NCBI GenBank assembly: GCA_050084515.1
Contig: CM114272.1
Coordinates: 2,604,001-2,668,000, forward strand
Length of the DNA stretch: 64,000 bases
Direction of reading: 5' to 3'
Source: Blasia pusilla
Taxonomy: Eukaryota > Marchantiophyta > Marchantiopsida > Blasiales
The notes under the pieces were generated by a model. That model searched no databases. It was given only the letters and a program-made list of their open reading frames with translations, and had not been told where the DNA came from. Position 1 is the stretch's first letter. Each line of letters opens with the position of its first letter. This document shows positions 1 through 12,056 of this stretch, piece by piece. The position numbers and the translations under genes were made by a program.

Positions 1-889
1 TTTGAGCACCAAGAGATTACTGGCTGATCTGAACCGTTCAAGATGTGGAGGAATATAAGGCCTTGATGTGGGCCAGGTTTCATCACCATCCAATGGTGGG
101 AGAGGAAGTTAACTGCAGGATATAATGAAAATGTCGTCAAGACTAGAAACAATCCTTCTCAAGGCGCTCTTCTTTCTTCTTGGCGTGTCTTTTTGTACCC
201 TCCACCCTCGATAGGGTGCCCTAAATCGTAAAATATTCCTTCTAGTGGACCCTTTACCGTGGAACAAAGGGCAAGAGAAAAAACTTCATATGACCACTCA
301 CACATGGAATTAAAAATCATGAACCGTAAAGTGGTCTTTCCTTTTTGGTTTGAGCATGGAGAGCTAATTGCCTGATGTGAACCGTTGAAGGATTTAGGAC
401 CTTGGCTTGTGTTAACTTTCACTGCTAAACGCAAGATGCGACAAATTTGTTAAATCCATGATGACATGAAAATGGCAGAGAGACGTGGAACCTTCTCTTC
501 ATACGTGAGCCCTCTTTTATGCGTTTCACTTTGAACCAAGGGTGCAAGAATGTTCAATTTTTTTCTTGAGGGGAAACCCAATCCTAGGAATGTAGGACAT
601 ATAAAGATTTATATATCCCAAAAACATTAAAAGACACGTTATCATTGGAGCATGAGACCACAAAAACACACTAGTCATTATTTATGACTCAGTATTACTA
701 GGCAAGTGAAAGAAGTACGACTAGTCTTTACTAAAGGGTATTGATAACTACTTTAGTAATAAGTACATGACTAGGTGAGTTGTGCAACCTTAAATTTTAG
801 GACTAAACCATTTTAGTCATACTTTGAGTCATTCTTTCGGCAAGTCATTTAAAGCCTAGTCATAAAAACCACAAAATTCTTCTAGTGTT
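1..889. other. Intergenic, no gene recognised
   Basis: No reading frame here resembles a known family, and the short open frames look random. Positions 600-890 are rich in the word GACTA/TAGTC, which suggests a small decayed non-autonomous transposon, but I could not define its ends. Confidence 0.4.
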
Positions 890-1510
890 CACTCTGGCAA
901 GCGGTGGGGCTCTACCTCCACCACCACGTCCCCTACAACCTCTACCACCTCAAGGTCCTTGACCTCCATCTAGGTGGAGCTTGAAACATCTCTTACATGT
1001 GTGACCATATCTCTGGCAATGACCATATTGAGGTAAGGATGGCCTTCCTTAGACCACCTCATATATATTTGGAGGTGCCACGTGCACTCCACTTTTATAT
1101 TGACAATCTTTCTAACGGTGTGATGCTCCAGACGTTCAACAAGAAATACTTGAGCCCTGCTGCCCAACGTAAGACTATAGTGCTCGTGGTCTTGGCTCGC
1201 GGTATTCTCTTATAGCCCTTGTCCCTATGACTTGATCTCAAGTGGTGCGCTGCGGAACTGATGGAGATACCGTCACTCGTGTCGTCTCCCTCAACGATGA
1301 CCCGCCTATCGTGAACTCTCTCTTCTCAAGTATGTTTAGCCCGATACGTTCCACGAACAAAAATACTTACTTGAGAGTAGGGGAACCAACATGTAAGATA
1401 TTCGCATCATTCACTCTCTTCCATAACTCATGGTCTAGCATTGCTTACCAGAACTGTATGTGCCTCTATCACACCTCTTCAAGGCCGCCCCGCCCGCAAC
1501 ATAGACTCAA
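890..1510 (-). pseudogene. Ty3/gypsy gag (nucleocapsid) remnant, same family as the 43.5-53.8 kb element
   Basis: Read on the minus strand, about 1050-985 encodes a zinc-knuckle-like stretch (HCQRYGHTCKRC) that matches the second knuckle of the large element at 50.63-50.68 kb (CDYCHRYGHTRDRC). The first Cys codon has become Tyr (TGT to TAT). Flanking nucleotides also align: the Gly/Arg-rich tail at 900-980 and the capsid-proximal part at 1250-1370 resemble 50.53-51.05 kb of the large element. There is no continuous frame. This is a separate, older gag fragment; no pol part was found next to it. Confidence 0.6.
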
Positions 1511-1576
1511 GTAGACAAGTATGGCAGTTTCGTAGTTTCTTGGGATCTTGGTTTGAGGTTCAAGTTTTCTCGACTT

Positions 1577-1672
1577 CGAGCTTTCCTACTTTTGTGCTTT
1601 CATGAATTCGAGCTTTCCTACTTTCGTGCTTTCATGAATTCGAGCTTTCTTGCTTTTCGGACTTCAAGCTTT
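1577..1672. repeat. Three-copy 32-bp tandem repeat
   Basis: The 32-bp unit beginning CGAGCTTTC starts at 1577, 1609 and 1641. The second copy is nearly identical to the first and the third is degenerate. Related shorter words continue to about 1690. No function is apparent. Confidence 0.75.
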
Positions 1673-2967
1673 CCGACTTTTGAACCTCCGTACGGGCTAT
1701 GGAGATTCAAGGTTAGATTACTCGCAAGAACACGAGACTGCCTTGATCCTGGGTTGCTATTTTTGCCGAGGGTTCGAGATGTTGGAGATGGGGTTAGGGT
1801 CAAGAACACGGGACTTCTCTCTCTTGGCTTTAGTTTAAGGTAGAACACGGGATTGCCTTGTTCCGGGGTTGTTGTTTTCGCGTTGAGTGTTCAATCTCGG
1901 ATTGTTATTTTTGCCGAGTGTTTGAGACTTTGGAGACGAGGGTAGTAGACCAAGGGATTTGTCTAGGCCGTTTAAAAATAGAGAATCCCATATACTGCAA
2001 CTAGAGAGTTAAGGATCTAGGTCCGAGATTCGGGTGAAAAAACCCAAAAATATTTCTAGTTTTCTTACCGGGAACCAAGGGCCGATAGAAATATGGGTCT
2101 ATCCCATGGTACATAGCAAGACATCAACAAATTTCTTCTTCGCCGATGTTGTATGAAAACACTCACACCAACAATAAAAATTTTATTTGGATGATTGGAT
2201 AGTTTTAGGGCTTCCCTTAGAAACATACAAGTGCCTAGAAGATGCTACGAGGGATGCGGGTTTCAATGCTGGTTTTTCACGAAAAGCACGCCTTGTTGGT
2301 AACCATGTTTGGTTAGATTCTTACTTTCAAAAAAGGTCCTGAAAGAATTCTTAGAAGTGGGAAACCATGGAGATAAGATGAATGTCCTACGCATTCTCGA
2401 TATCAAGACTATGATGGAGGCATCGGCGCAAAACCTTGTATCGAAGGCTATATGTACTATCCGATTAAAGAGGAGAGTGTCCACCATGGACACTCTCAAA
2501 GTTAAAGATGGGATTCCTTGGGTGATTGGAGTGACTCCTAAGATGATTTACTTAATTGATCAGACCGAAGTAGATGATAAGGTTGCATCAAGGGATCACT
2601 ATGTTACAGACATGTCTGAAGTACTCAGTTCGATGTCTCTACTCCATTTAGTTCAGTGTAAGTTCCTCATGACCACCATGGTCATGTTTTCCATTTTTTC
2701 ACTTGCTCTGTCTAGAGTGTTAAATTCACCTAGCTAACCCATTGTACCTTCATTGTTCTTGCAGGTAGTGGGGAGTCTTCTTCAAGTTCACCATCATCCT
2801 AGATTGATTAGAGTATCAGTTCTTAGGGTATAGAATAATTTAGAAACCAGATATCTTATTCTCTAGGGATCTTTTTACATTTTCCATTCTCAGTTTAGCC
2901 TTCCGAATTCAGTTAATTTTTCCCACTATAGGGTTCACTTACTTCCCTTCGGTACTAGATCAAGCGT
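1673..2967. other. Gene-poor stretch with one unrecognised 142-codon open frame
   Basis: The only sizeable frame is on the plus strand at 2309-2737 (142 codons). It has no recognisable domain, signal peptide or membrane segment. Its last 40 residues are hydrophobic and read like intron sequence. A possible GT donor follows about 2658 and a CAG acceptor lies near 2764, so it may be an exon of a decayed gene. I assign no function. Confidence 0.3.
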
Positions 2968-2972
2968 ATTCT

Positions 2973-3389
2973 TCGGTAACGTGTGCGCGAAGGTTACCAA
3001 GGGGAGGGCTATTTTTAGGGGAAGAGCCTTTTGGCTCTTCCCAACCCTATATAAGAGAGGAAGGTGGCTTTCCTAAGCCATCTTTCTCATGTTGGGTTGT
3101 TGGAGCACCTCTCTTGTATGTGTGTGAGATAGGACTAAGGTGCTAGCGTCCGGATTCCTTGATAGCACAGGGTGGACGAGGCTCGATATGCCAATGTAGA
3201 TTGAGGAGTGGAGTTTAGGCCGGGTATGCCGTTTTTACTACTCTTATTTTTGTTGTGTGATCTCCATGTATGTGTATGAGTTGATTTTTGTACGTGTGTG
3301 GATCGACCTGTGTGTGGGGAAGATCGGTGTTGTGTGGTGTAGATGTGACCAACGATGTATGTTGTGTAGTGATATGTATGCGCACGACA
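2973..3389 (+). mobile_element. Short non-autonomous derivative of the large gypsy element (blocks A and B joined)
   Basis: Positions 2973-3253 (block A) match the reverse complement of 53540-53818, the 5' end of the large element. Positions 3254-3389 (block B) match the reverse complement of 43505-43640, its 3' end. Block B is 136 bp in both places, begins TGTGTGAT and ends ACGACA. Here A and B abut with nothing between them, so the whole coding interior is absent. Block A contains a TATA-like TATATAAG near 3048 and a GGAAGAGCC/GGCTCTTCC hairpin near 3020-3041. A candidate 5-bp target duplication, ATTCT, lies at 2968-2972 and 3390-3394. It could also be read as a solo LTR of about 417 bp. 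Confidence 0.7.
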
Positions 3390-3394
3390 ATTCT

Positions 3395-6300
3395 CTTTGA
3401 TGGATTGTATGGTTGTCTATGTGGTTGCATCGGCGGATAGAGTTGCTATTTTTAGATCAGTTCCTCCCAATGTTTTCTATTTTCATAGGCAAGAGTCCTA
3501 CTCCTTGTGAAAAGCCAACTTTCCAAACTTCCCTATGGCGAGATCTTGTGGAGTGGGTCCATTATTGCTATAGTTTGGAGCACAAGAAATATGTATGCTT
3601 GTGCTCCAAGTGCATTGAGTTTTCTCGATTACCGGAAACCTCAATGCACACATTGCTTCCCATTGGTTGCGGCCCGTCCCAAGAACACCAAGGCCTATAA
3701 GGAAGAAGAAGGCGGATGCAAAGACCGAACAAGAAGAAGATGAGGAAGATGATGACGGTAAGCTTTTTGAATGACTGCTTTTCTATACTCAGTCCCGACT
3801 ATCTATCTAGAGGTGTCTCTGATGTTTTTATGTCTGTGTGTATGCAAGAATATTTGTAGGAATGCCATCTGCTGCAAACATACGGCTTAGGGGCTCAGTT
3901 TAGCAATGTTGGACACACTGTAAGAAACAGATGAAAGGGAGCTTGCTTAACAAAGCAAAAGAGCATGTACGAAGGGCTGCAAGGCCCTATGTACCATGCA
4001 CCCCTTAATTGATTTACTTATTGCTTTGGAGGCTCATAGGACTTAAGAGTTAAGTCAAACCTCATGGAGTGGTTTAGCTAAGGTAGAGGAATTTGAGAAG
4101 GTGAGAGAAGAACTCGAGGGGACACTTGTGCGGCCGACCACCACCGTGAAGGGGTGGATAGAGTTTGGCTGCAAACTTCTTCCTTCCATTGTGCCTGTTG
4201 AAAAATCCATCGGGCTACCTATTGGAGGTGCCTTGCAGCCTTCCATCACCTCTCCCCTGTGTGGATGATGGACAAATTGGAACCGCATCGTTGGGATGCG
4301 GGCATGGAGACTAGGCAGCAACAAGTAGAGCATTCCCTTGTATTGGATAGCATGCGTTTAGCACAGAGGCATGCTTGGTGTAGTAATGAGGAGTACCACC
4401 TTCCTCGATTCAAATACAATTACAAAATCTGGGAGGAAAAGAGTAAGCCGGAGATACTTGCCAAGGTGCGAGCTAAAGTCATGTATGTGGACAACATTGG
4501 CTGCAGCATGGCAGATGCGGTCGTGTGGGTATTTACCTTGTATTCACTCCTGTTCTTATTCTAGTTTGATGTGCTAACTCAAAAAGGTAAGGCTCCCTCC
4601 CTCACTGTTCCCAAATTGGTTTAATAGGGTTTTGCGTACTTCCAACTGTTTTCGTTGTGCAGGGTGGTTTGCATATGGACATAGTTGACTCAAGTGACAA
4701 TGAGGGAGACACCATCTTGTTGAGCCCGCTGCACCAAAAAGTCCCAACTAGAAGAACACAGAGAGAGACATCCTTGGGGTTGATCGGGTGGGCAAAGAGG
4801 CACACCAAAATCGGCAGTTGGGGAGGAACAAGGGAGGGAAATCAGGTAGATCCCTTCAGAAAAAATGTGGGCCATGCTTGAAGAAAATGAAGAGCTTGGG
4901 CATGAACACCTGGAAGTTGCCAAGACTCCACCCTTCCCACACGACTCACACAGAATGCACTATTGAAACCCACATCACACTACCTCGCGCAAGTGAAATG
5001 CCGCAAGTCAACCTTGCCGCATCGGAGATTCCAAACCAACAAAAGGAACCAGTACTCCTTAAGAAAACCAAGGAAGGAGTCCGGTGGCGGAGGAGGATGA
5101 TGATGCTAGCAGAAAAGGCCAAGCAGGTATACCTATGAGAGCTTCAATGTCAGACTGTCATGTGCTTGCTTGAAAATATCTATGATTGTTGATAGTATAG
5201 ATTTCTGAAATGTGCGTAGGTGGCGGGTCTTCAACTTGGTGCATCCTGAGCCAAGACACATAACACCTTTTAGGAGAACCAGGCATTGTCAGAGGTCTCC
5301 TATAAGGTCACTATGAACCCTACGGCAGAGGAGGATGCTGGAGAGGAAGGGGAGTTCCAGGCAACTCCGTTGTCTCTTTTCTCCACCCCCTCCTTGCTGC
5401 CATTGGACAACACCCAGGGAGTTTCCCCACCTGATCCATGAAGACCTGGGTGGAGCATGCCCTTGCTGAAGTTTTGGGTTTTGTAAGTGCTTCATTGTTC
5501 TGAAGTATTTGGTGTTGTAAGTGCTTTTGCTGCTTTTGTCATCCTTTCCTTAGTGGAATAGATTACAATGGCCTTCCAATTTAGTGACAACCAGTTTCTG
5601 CTTGCCTTACTGTGCTTTCATGTGATTTTTGGAGCTGGCTATAGATTTCGGCTTAGATGGATGGATGGATATTTTCAGTTGAACTTCCATTTGTAAGTGG
5701 GTATTCTTTACGCTTAGGCTGAATTCTTGTTTTTACTTATTACATCGACAACTGTTGCTTGCTCAAAATTTCTTATAAGACTTGGTGCAAGGGGGCACAT
5801 GTGCGGCAATGGGATTCATTTTGAAACAAGGATAACACCAAGTTTTGATCCTCATTTTCGAAAGCCATGTTTTTGAGACTTGAGCATAAAGACCTCCATT
5901 GTCTTAGAGGTTTTTGGCTTAGGGAGTCCTAGCTTTGCTTGTTGGTGATGGAGTGTCCATTGAATCTTTGAGGATGACTCACAGCCATGACTCTATATGC
6001 AGGTAAGTGGAGATTACGCGGATAACACCAAATAGGCATTCGGAATGTGCTTGGTTCTCTGTAAACGGGCCATTTCAGTCATTGTGCAATATCTTGCCCT
6101 TGAAGTACGATGTTGCTATAGGCAAGAAATAGATAGGAAGTAGCTAGATAGATAGACGCGGCTGTATTTCCGGCTTATCCGTTTGGCTACAGTTGAAGAA
6201 TACACTAACTCTGGGACTTCCTATGGGACCTGAACCCGAATAAATGGCCAAGATATTTTTTAAAGGATTGAATGTGTGGAAGTGAACACTATGTATGGCC

Positions 6301-6670
6301 ATGGTTTAGACCAAGAGTATGTGATCCTTGTGTTTTGCTTGCCCATTAGGACCAAGAAGATGTGATCGCCCTATTGGGATTGAATGGTCAAGTAGCTTGC
6401 AGGTTTTGGATAGAGTTCCGAGTATAGTTTAAACGTGGCGGGAGGTAGAGGTTTCTTAGGCATTTGCTGCACTCCCAACATTCCATCATACTGCACACTA
6501 TATGTGACAAAGGAGACTAGCATGTAAGCCAAGGCAATGCTCTTCCGAGCATGAACAACAAGATAGTCATCTTCGGGGCATGAACACCTCATGTCCAGTG
6601 TTTGTCCCTTGTCGGAGGTATTCAAAATAGCATGAGATTTTCCAAGGCTTAGGAAAGTATTTTCGGATTT
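3395..6670. other. Decayed coding-like stretch, unidentified
   Basis: Several short plus-strand frames follow each other (3413-3743, 4259-4564, 4657-5138, 5313-5441). They look more coding than random: one has a Cys-rich stretch (CLCSKC) near 3600-3620, and others have acidic or lysine-rich stretches. They could be exons of a decayed gene or transposon. No domain is clear enough to name. 5500-6670 holds nothing I can support. Confidence 0.3.
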
Positions 6671-7085
6671 ATATGTAGCGACGCTTATAGTCCTGACTAT
6701 AATAGCTGGATCACGTGAAACGCCGCCAAAACTTTATGAAGAGGGAGAAGCGTCATGGGTAGGTAAAAACATGATCGATGACCATTTTTTTTAAAGTTGC
6801 AACTAACATCCGTAGTTACAACCATCTTGGAGGATGATGAAAAATGATTAGAAAACGGCAACAGAAATGGGGGGAACGGATCACCAAACTCAACCGATTG
6901 ATTTATTCTTATCAATATGTAGCAAAGGTTGTAGTGATAACTAAGATAGCAACCCTACATTAGATGCCGCCAAAATTTTATGAAGAGGGACGTGCCTTAG
7001 GGGTAGGGTAAAGAGAGGTTCAATGTCAAATTTTTTTAGATACAACTATCTTCACTAGTTGAAACTACTTTGGAGGTCGGAGATA
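6671..7085. repeat. Diverged direct duplication of about 165 bp
   Basis: 6671-6840 and 6917-7085 align over most of their length. Both contain GCCGCCAAAA followed by TTTATGAAGAGGGA, then a T-rich tract and a CAACTA...TTGGAGG tail. The spacing is about 246 bp. Together they may be part of a small decayed transposon that flanks the MULE pseudogene. Confidence 0.6.
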
Positions 7086-7706
7086 AATGCTTTCATTTAA
7101 TTGTGATTCCATCGGGATGTCCCCAACATCAGGCTGTACAACCGTATGGAATCCAATACGGAATGGTTATGCTTGTAGAGGTTTTGATACAAGGTGTTTT
7201 GCACGAGTTATGCATCGCCGCCGTCCGCGGTTTGCATCGTGAACGAAATCTAAGTTGCTTTAGGGTATATACCGCGCGGGCATACATACTCATAGTAACA
7301 AGACTTTGTTCCTCTAACTCGGCTTGGATCTGTTCCCTATCGTATTCCATTCAATACGAACTGGCGTGAACGGAATGAGGAGTACCATACCCCTATATTT
7401 CAGTAAACGGATTATAGATTCAACACCTCAGTTCATGAACACAGGCTCCCATTTGTTCATCCTGCTATAGTGAGTAGTAACTATGTGAAAACCGGTGGGA
7501 CATTGAGAGTTTAAAAATACGTTCACTGCTTTTCAACAACTATACCAAAGTCTAGTTTTGATCAATAGGTTTTAATGCCTTAGAGTAAAATTTCCCGCCC
7601 ATATTAAGGTATTATTAATACAACCATTTGTGAACACATGGAATCATGTGTTCATATTGGAAATATCCGGAACCCACCATAAACATGACCGCGGAGCATA
7701 GAAGTA

Positions 7707-10700
7707 TTATGGTACTTGCTGGGAGTCAAAAACTATGACAAAGTCGGGTTGGCTTGGAAGTGGCCCAGTTGCTCCTTGGGTCTCTATGCCCGGTCTGACT
7801 ACACCGGACTCACCATGCAAGTGTTGGTTGTCAAAAAGGCTGTCCGGGATGGCATCGACTTTGGATCTCTTCATATGACTTACAAATTTTTTGTTATGGT
7901 GAGGTGTGGAGTTTACTAGAGGCCACACAAAATCAGGCCGATCCTGTTCCATGGGATTGTCAAGTTTGCTCACCAAAGCTTCCAAATCCAAATAACTACA
8001 TGCTTCTGCTTTCAATTCAGCTTCCATATTTTGAAACTTATTTTTCTTCACCCTATGAAAGGATTCCACTTGTTGCTTATCCGTAGTAGGCCGATTGCTA
8101 TGAACGGTTGATGTTCTCCTTCTCTCATGCATGCACTTGTGCCAATCTGTTCTACGACAAAGGCGACGATCATTTTTCCCACTATTGCCAACAAACGGCT
8201 TTGGAAAGTGGACTACAATGTCATGGACGTTGGCAAAAGTGTGAGTGTTTGTCTCAATTCTGGCCTTTAGGTTCAAGATTGATCCTATATCTTTCTAAAG
8301 GAGTTGAAAAAGATGCTCAAGTAAGACGTCAGAAAATGAGACTCCGAGAGTTGCATGTATACACTTCTCCATCATTTCTTGAACCTATTCCGTGGTTGTA
8401 CGTGGAGAGTTTGAATGTATCATATCAGGAGCATCTACCATATAACCATCTTCTCCAGCTATCTCTGTCCATTCACCATCCACCACTTGATCCTCATCCA
8501 ATTGCTTCTGGAACAATTGTTTCAAGCCTCCTGCTTTGCTTCCAAAGCGTAAACCAAGAAAAGATAAGAGGTCCACTTTTGTGTGCCCACATAATAGGAG
8601 GCATTTCACCTGCATGGCCGTGACATATGCCAATTCAAAACTTTGACTTCCTTGCGCTATTCTAAACATGAGAAAAAACTCATGCATTTCAAGGGGATTG
8701 AGAGGGGGGAGGGGGGGGGGGATACCTGGTGTTTACAAGTGAACCCTTCGTTGGCATGAGCACATGTACAAGCTGCATCTTTAGTGTCATAATCCACAAC
8801 ATCATGATATACTTCTGACTTTGACATGCTCTTCACCTGAGCACATCGCCGCCCATTCAAGGAATGAAACGTGACATGATCGTCAGGTATAGTTTAAGCC
8901 CTCCAGATGGCTATTAGCATGACCTTCTATTTCAAAAATATAGCCTTATTTCTTACCATGCCCTCCTGTTTCAAAAATCCCATGTACTGGAAAAAATCTT
9001 CTATTTCGCCAGTGAGTATTTGCACTAGCCATATGAGCTTCCTTGTTGGCTTTGTTGGCATGCTTGATGTAAGGTGCATTTTAAGAGTGTGGTGCCACCT
9101 CTCTATGGCAGTATTAGTATCTTGGTTGGACCTTGCATGCTTACGGTATCCATTTGCCCATGTGACTATCTTCGGATGCCAATAGCCAACATAATATTTG
9201 AGAAAGTGACGCTCTGTCCCTACCCACTTCAGCATGAATTGATAAGATGTATCCATTGGATCTGCAATAAGTACGAATGGATAATAGGTTACAAGATGGA
9301 ACCTTTCACGACAACACCACCTCACAAAAAAATAAAGCGTGGAAGCAAATGCGGATAATCTGGAATAACATACCTTCATCACGGCTGTACATTACACGAC
9401 CCAAGTCTCTATTCATGTCTGCTTTTGTAATTGGGCAACGCACTCGTTGATGTAAATTCTTTAACCAATTTTTTCTCACATGCCATAGACATAGGTCAAT
9501 AGGAACCCCCTGGTATACTTCTTTGATTGCAGATTTCTCCTCTTTAGATTCATCTACAATGAAGCAAGATGGCTTCCAAGCGTCAAATGTTCTATGTGCG
9601 CCATCTTTCCTTACATACTTGTGTGCCAAATCCTTGATATGAGACAATGTGTCCACCAGATCATTATGCTGATGTCGTTGAAGAATAGCGCAAACAAGGG
9701 GCAACCCGTTTTGGAAACTTGTCAAATCCCAACAACGTGAATAGTTGGTACTATGAACGTAGAAACACATGTGTTCAGAATGCAAGGTATACGATATGAA
9801 ATATTTTAGTGATTAAATTTTTCAGCAGCATATACACCACTCTATATATATGTTTCTGATAACATATATGTTTGTGCCATGAGTAGTATCCATAGATATA
9901 GCGCCACCGTTTCCTAGCTCCAACTGGTTTTGAAGCATCCAAGGTGTAGAGAAAACTAGGCAGAAAGGCTGCTCTAACTTGCTGATATCCTCCCTATAGT
10001 AAATGAATTTTTTTGGATGTGTTTGAACCTAATCTTGAATTGCAGTGGCATCATCAGTTCCATCATAACCCCCTTCCCGCCTTTGCATTGAATGCTTGAT
10101 GTTCAGAATATCGTGAGGCTTAAGCATGGCGTCCCTATTCCATGCATGCTCTTGGTTGGGGTTTTCCCGAATATGCTCGCGAATCCACCGCCTATGCTCT
10201 TTCATAATCTTGAGTGGGCTAATATTTACTTGCAATAGACGCTCAACAAAGTCCCTACAATGTGAGCTCAATTTTGGGGCAACTATTGCATTTGCAATAT
10301 CGGTTGTCTTATCCAAGTCTCCATGGCATATCTGGCCCTTGCTATACACATGCTTAGAATGCAAATGTCTGAGCATATAATAGCCTGGACGATCTAACAA
10401 CATAATAGCAGCAAAATAGAATTGACATCCACGCCCTTGAGATAGTCCAAGGCGTATGCTCTGGCTTTCTGGCCTACTACCTTTACCTCCTTTGCGACGA
10501 AGGTCAGAATCATAAACCTCATTAGGCAAAGAGCTCCAAACACTCTTCCTATAATCTTGTGGATCATATGCGGACCAATATCAAATGGTAACATTGCCGA
10601 TATCAGATTTATCAGTCTTACTTTATCGAAAAGTAGTCTGAAAATGTGGACGGTGTTCCTCACTGTGTATGAAGTTATTTAGCCTATCTACCGATATCCA

Positions 10701-10814
10701 GGCCTCTTTTCTGTGACCATACCATGTCAGGCGTTTACTTAAGAAGGGGCCAAGCAGGGGATTTTGTATGGCATCGCATTCTAATGCACCAAAATACTTG
10801 CGATATTTGACCAT
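7707..10814 (-). pseudogene. MULE/FAR1-like transposase gene with SWIM zinc finger, decayed
   Basis: This is a Mutator-like element transposase or a FAR1/FHY3-type domesticated relative. The minus-strand frame runs 10814-9864, then exon 9750-9374, exon 9261 to about 8726, and a last exon of about 8678-7707. Introns at 9751-9863 and 9262-9373 have GT-AG ends and are 113 and 112 bp. DDE landmarks are SMDTTHG near 9885 and the MULE motif CFIVDES...LCLWHVRKNW near 9560-9470. A SWIM finger CxCx(n)CxH (CTCAHANEGFTCKH) is at about 8775-8735. In-frame stops at 10623, 10581, 10029, 8927, 8894, 8385 and 8295 are all TAG, TAA or TGA codons one C-to-T change away from Gln or Arg. There is one frameshift near 9714. 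The last intron would be only 47 bp, so that boundary is uncertain. Confidence 0.8.
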
Positions 10815-12056
10815 CTACAGTAAGGGGGATGATATAGATGCTTCTTTTGTATTTGGATTCAGTTCAGACCGAAACAATTATGCCCTACATTGAATTGTCT
10901 GGGTTCATTTCAAATTCGGGCAGAAGTAATAACATCTATGATTCGTCTGTGTTGAAAAGAAATTTGGGCAGTATCAGAAGATGGCGTGAGAAAAGGATAC
11001 ATGGATTTCTTCATACATTCAGAATTCATTCACAAGAGAAAAAGAAAATATGTGCAAGAAGACGCCAATCATTTATAATTAAGGGCAACTTCACCAAACA
11101 TACCTTAAAAATGAAAAATTATGAACAAGTATTACCTTGCGGATCAATGCAGAGTTGGTGAAATTCCCTCTCCCCATGGTAAACTTGCGTTGGAGCCTAC
11201 ATAGCACCTAATCTCACATCTCCATGATAATATGCAAGGTGATCCAATGAATGCTCCGCTCTCCCACTTACACTTAGACAAACTTACATGCTAACAAGCG
11301 CCTAATCTCACTTATCCACACTAATACATACGATCACTACAACCAAAACCTTCCACAGCATGGAAAGTAAATTCTTCCACAGCATGGAAAGTAAATTCGA
11401 TGGATAGATTTGGGCAGATGAGCGGACGCCAACCCGCGACACGATACAAAGATTTGGCACGTAAGAAACAACGTGCTGACCTAATGGTGGTACCCTAATC
11501 TGCAATTAACCTAAACCCTTTCCGGTTCCTGATTTGCATATTTGCATCCATTTCAAGGACTTCACATTCCTCCATTGCGTCCATCCGGCCTTCGTCCACC
11601 AGTTCGCGGTTCAGTCCGCACATTACAGGTCCCATCCTCGGTTGTCCGCTTCTGTACATGCTCGAGTCTCGTCTTCACAGTGGTTAACGTCCGCAGCGTC
11701 TAAAGCAACATCCCGAAGCCGAACCCCGAACCCAATCCCCGGGCGTGCAAAGAACCGACCCACCTTTGCCTAGCGGCTACTCTAGAGCATCATAAATACG
11801 TTTACGCGGCTATCTATGTCCTTTGAAACCATGAGAGCATATACCATACTTGAAAAGTTTCAAGTCTTGTCAACACCGAAGATTAGAGGACAGTGAGATG
11901 ACCATGATTATTGTAGTAGTTATTTTATAGTGAGATGACCATGATCGCGGTCAACTTTGAGACTTTGAGTCCGTTGGGAATAAAGGGTGACGGAGTGGTA
12001 GAGCATCGTAGTTGAGAAATGTTGATAACTATAATAAAAGTATAAAAACACTTTAG
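10815..12056. other. Intergenic, no gene recognised
   Basis: No frame is convincing. A perfect 24-bp tandem duplication (unit TTCCACAGCATGGAAAGTAA plus ATTC) lies at 11351-11374 and 11375-11398. A TGTAG acceptor-like site immediately before 10814 suggests that the MULE gene may have had a further upstream exon here, which I could not identify. Confidence 0.4.

Noticed and set aside
669-887. Possible CACTA-type miniature transposon (CACTAGTC ... TTCTTCTAGTG)
   Set aside because: The two ends do not form a convincing inverted repeat beyond CACTAG, and no 3-bp target duplication is present.
3413-3743. Possible CACTA transposase-associated Cys motif (YVCLCSKC)
   Set aside because: The motif is too short and the surrounding frame too broken to assign it to that domain.
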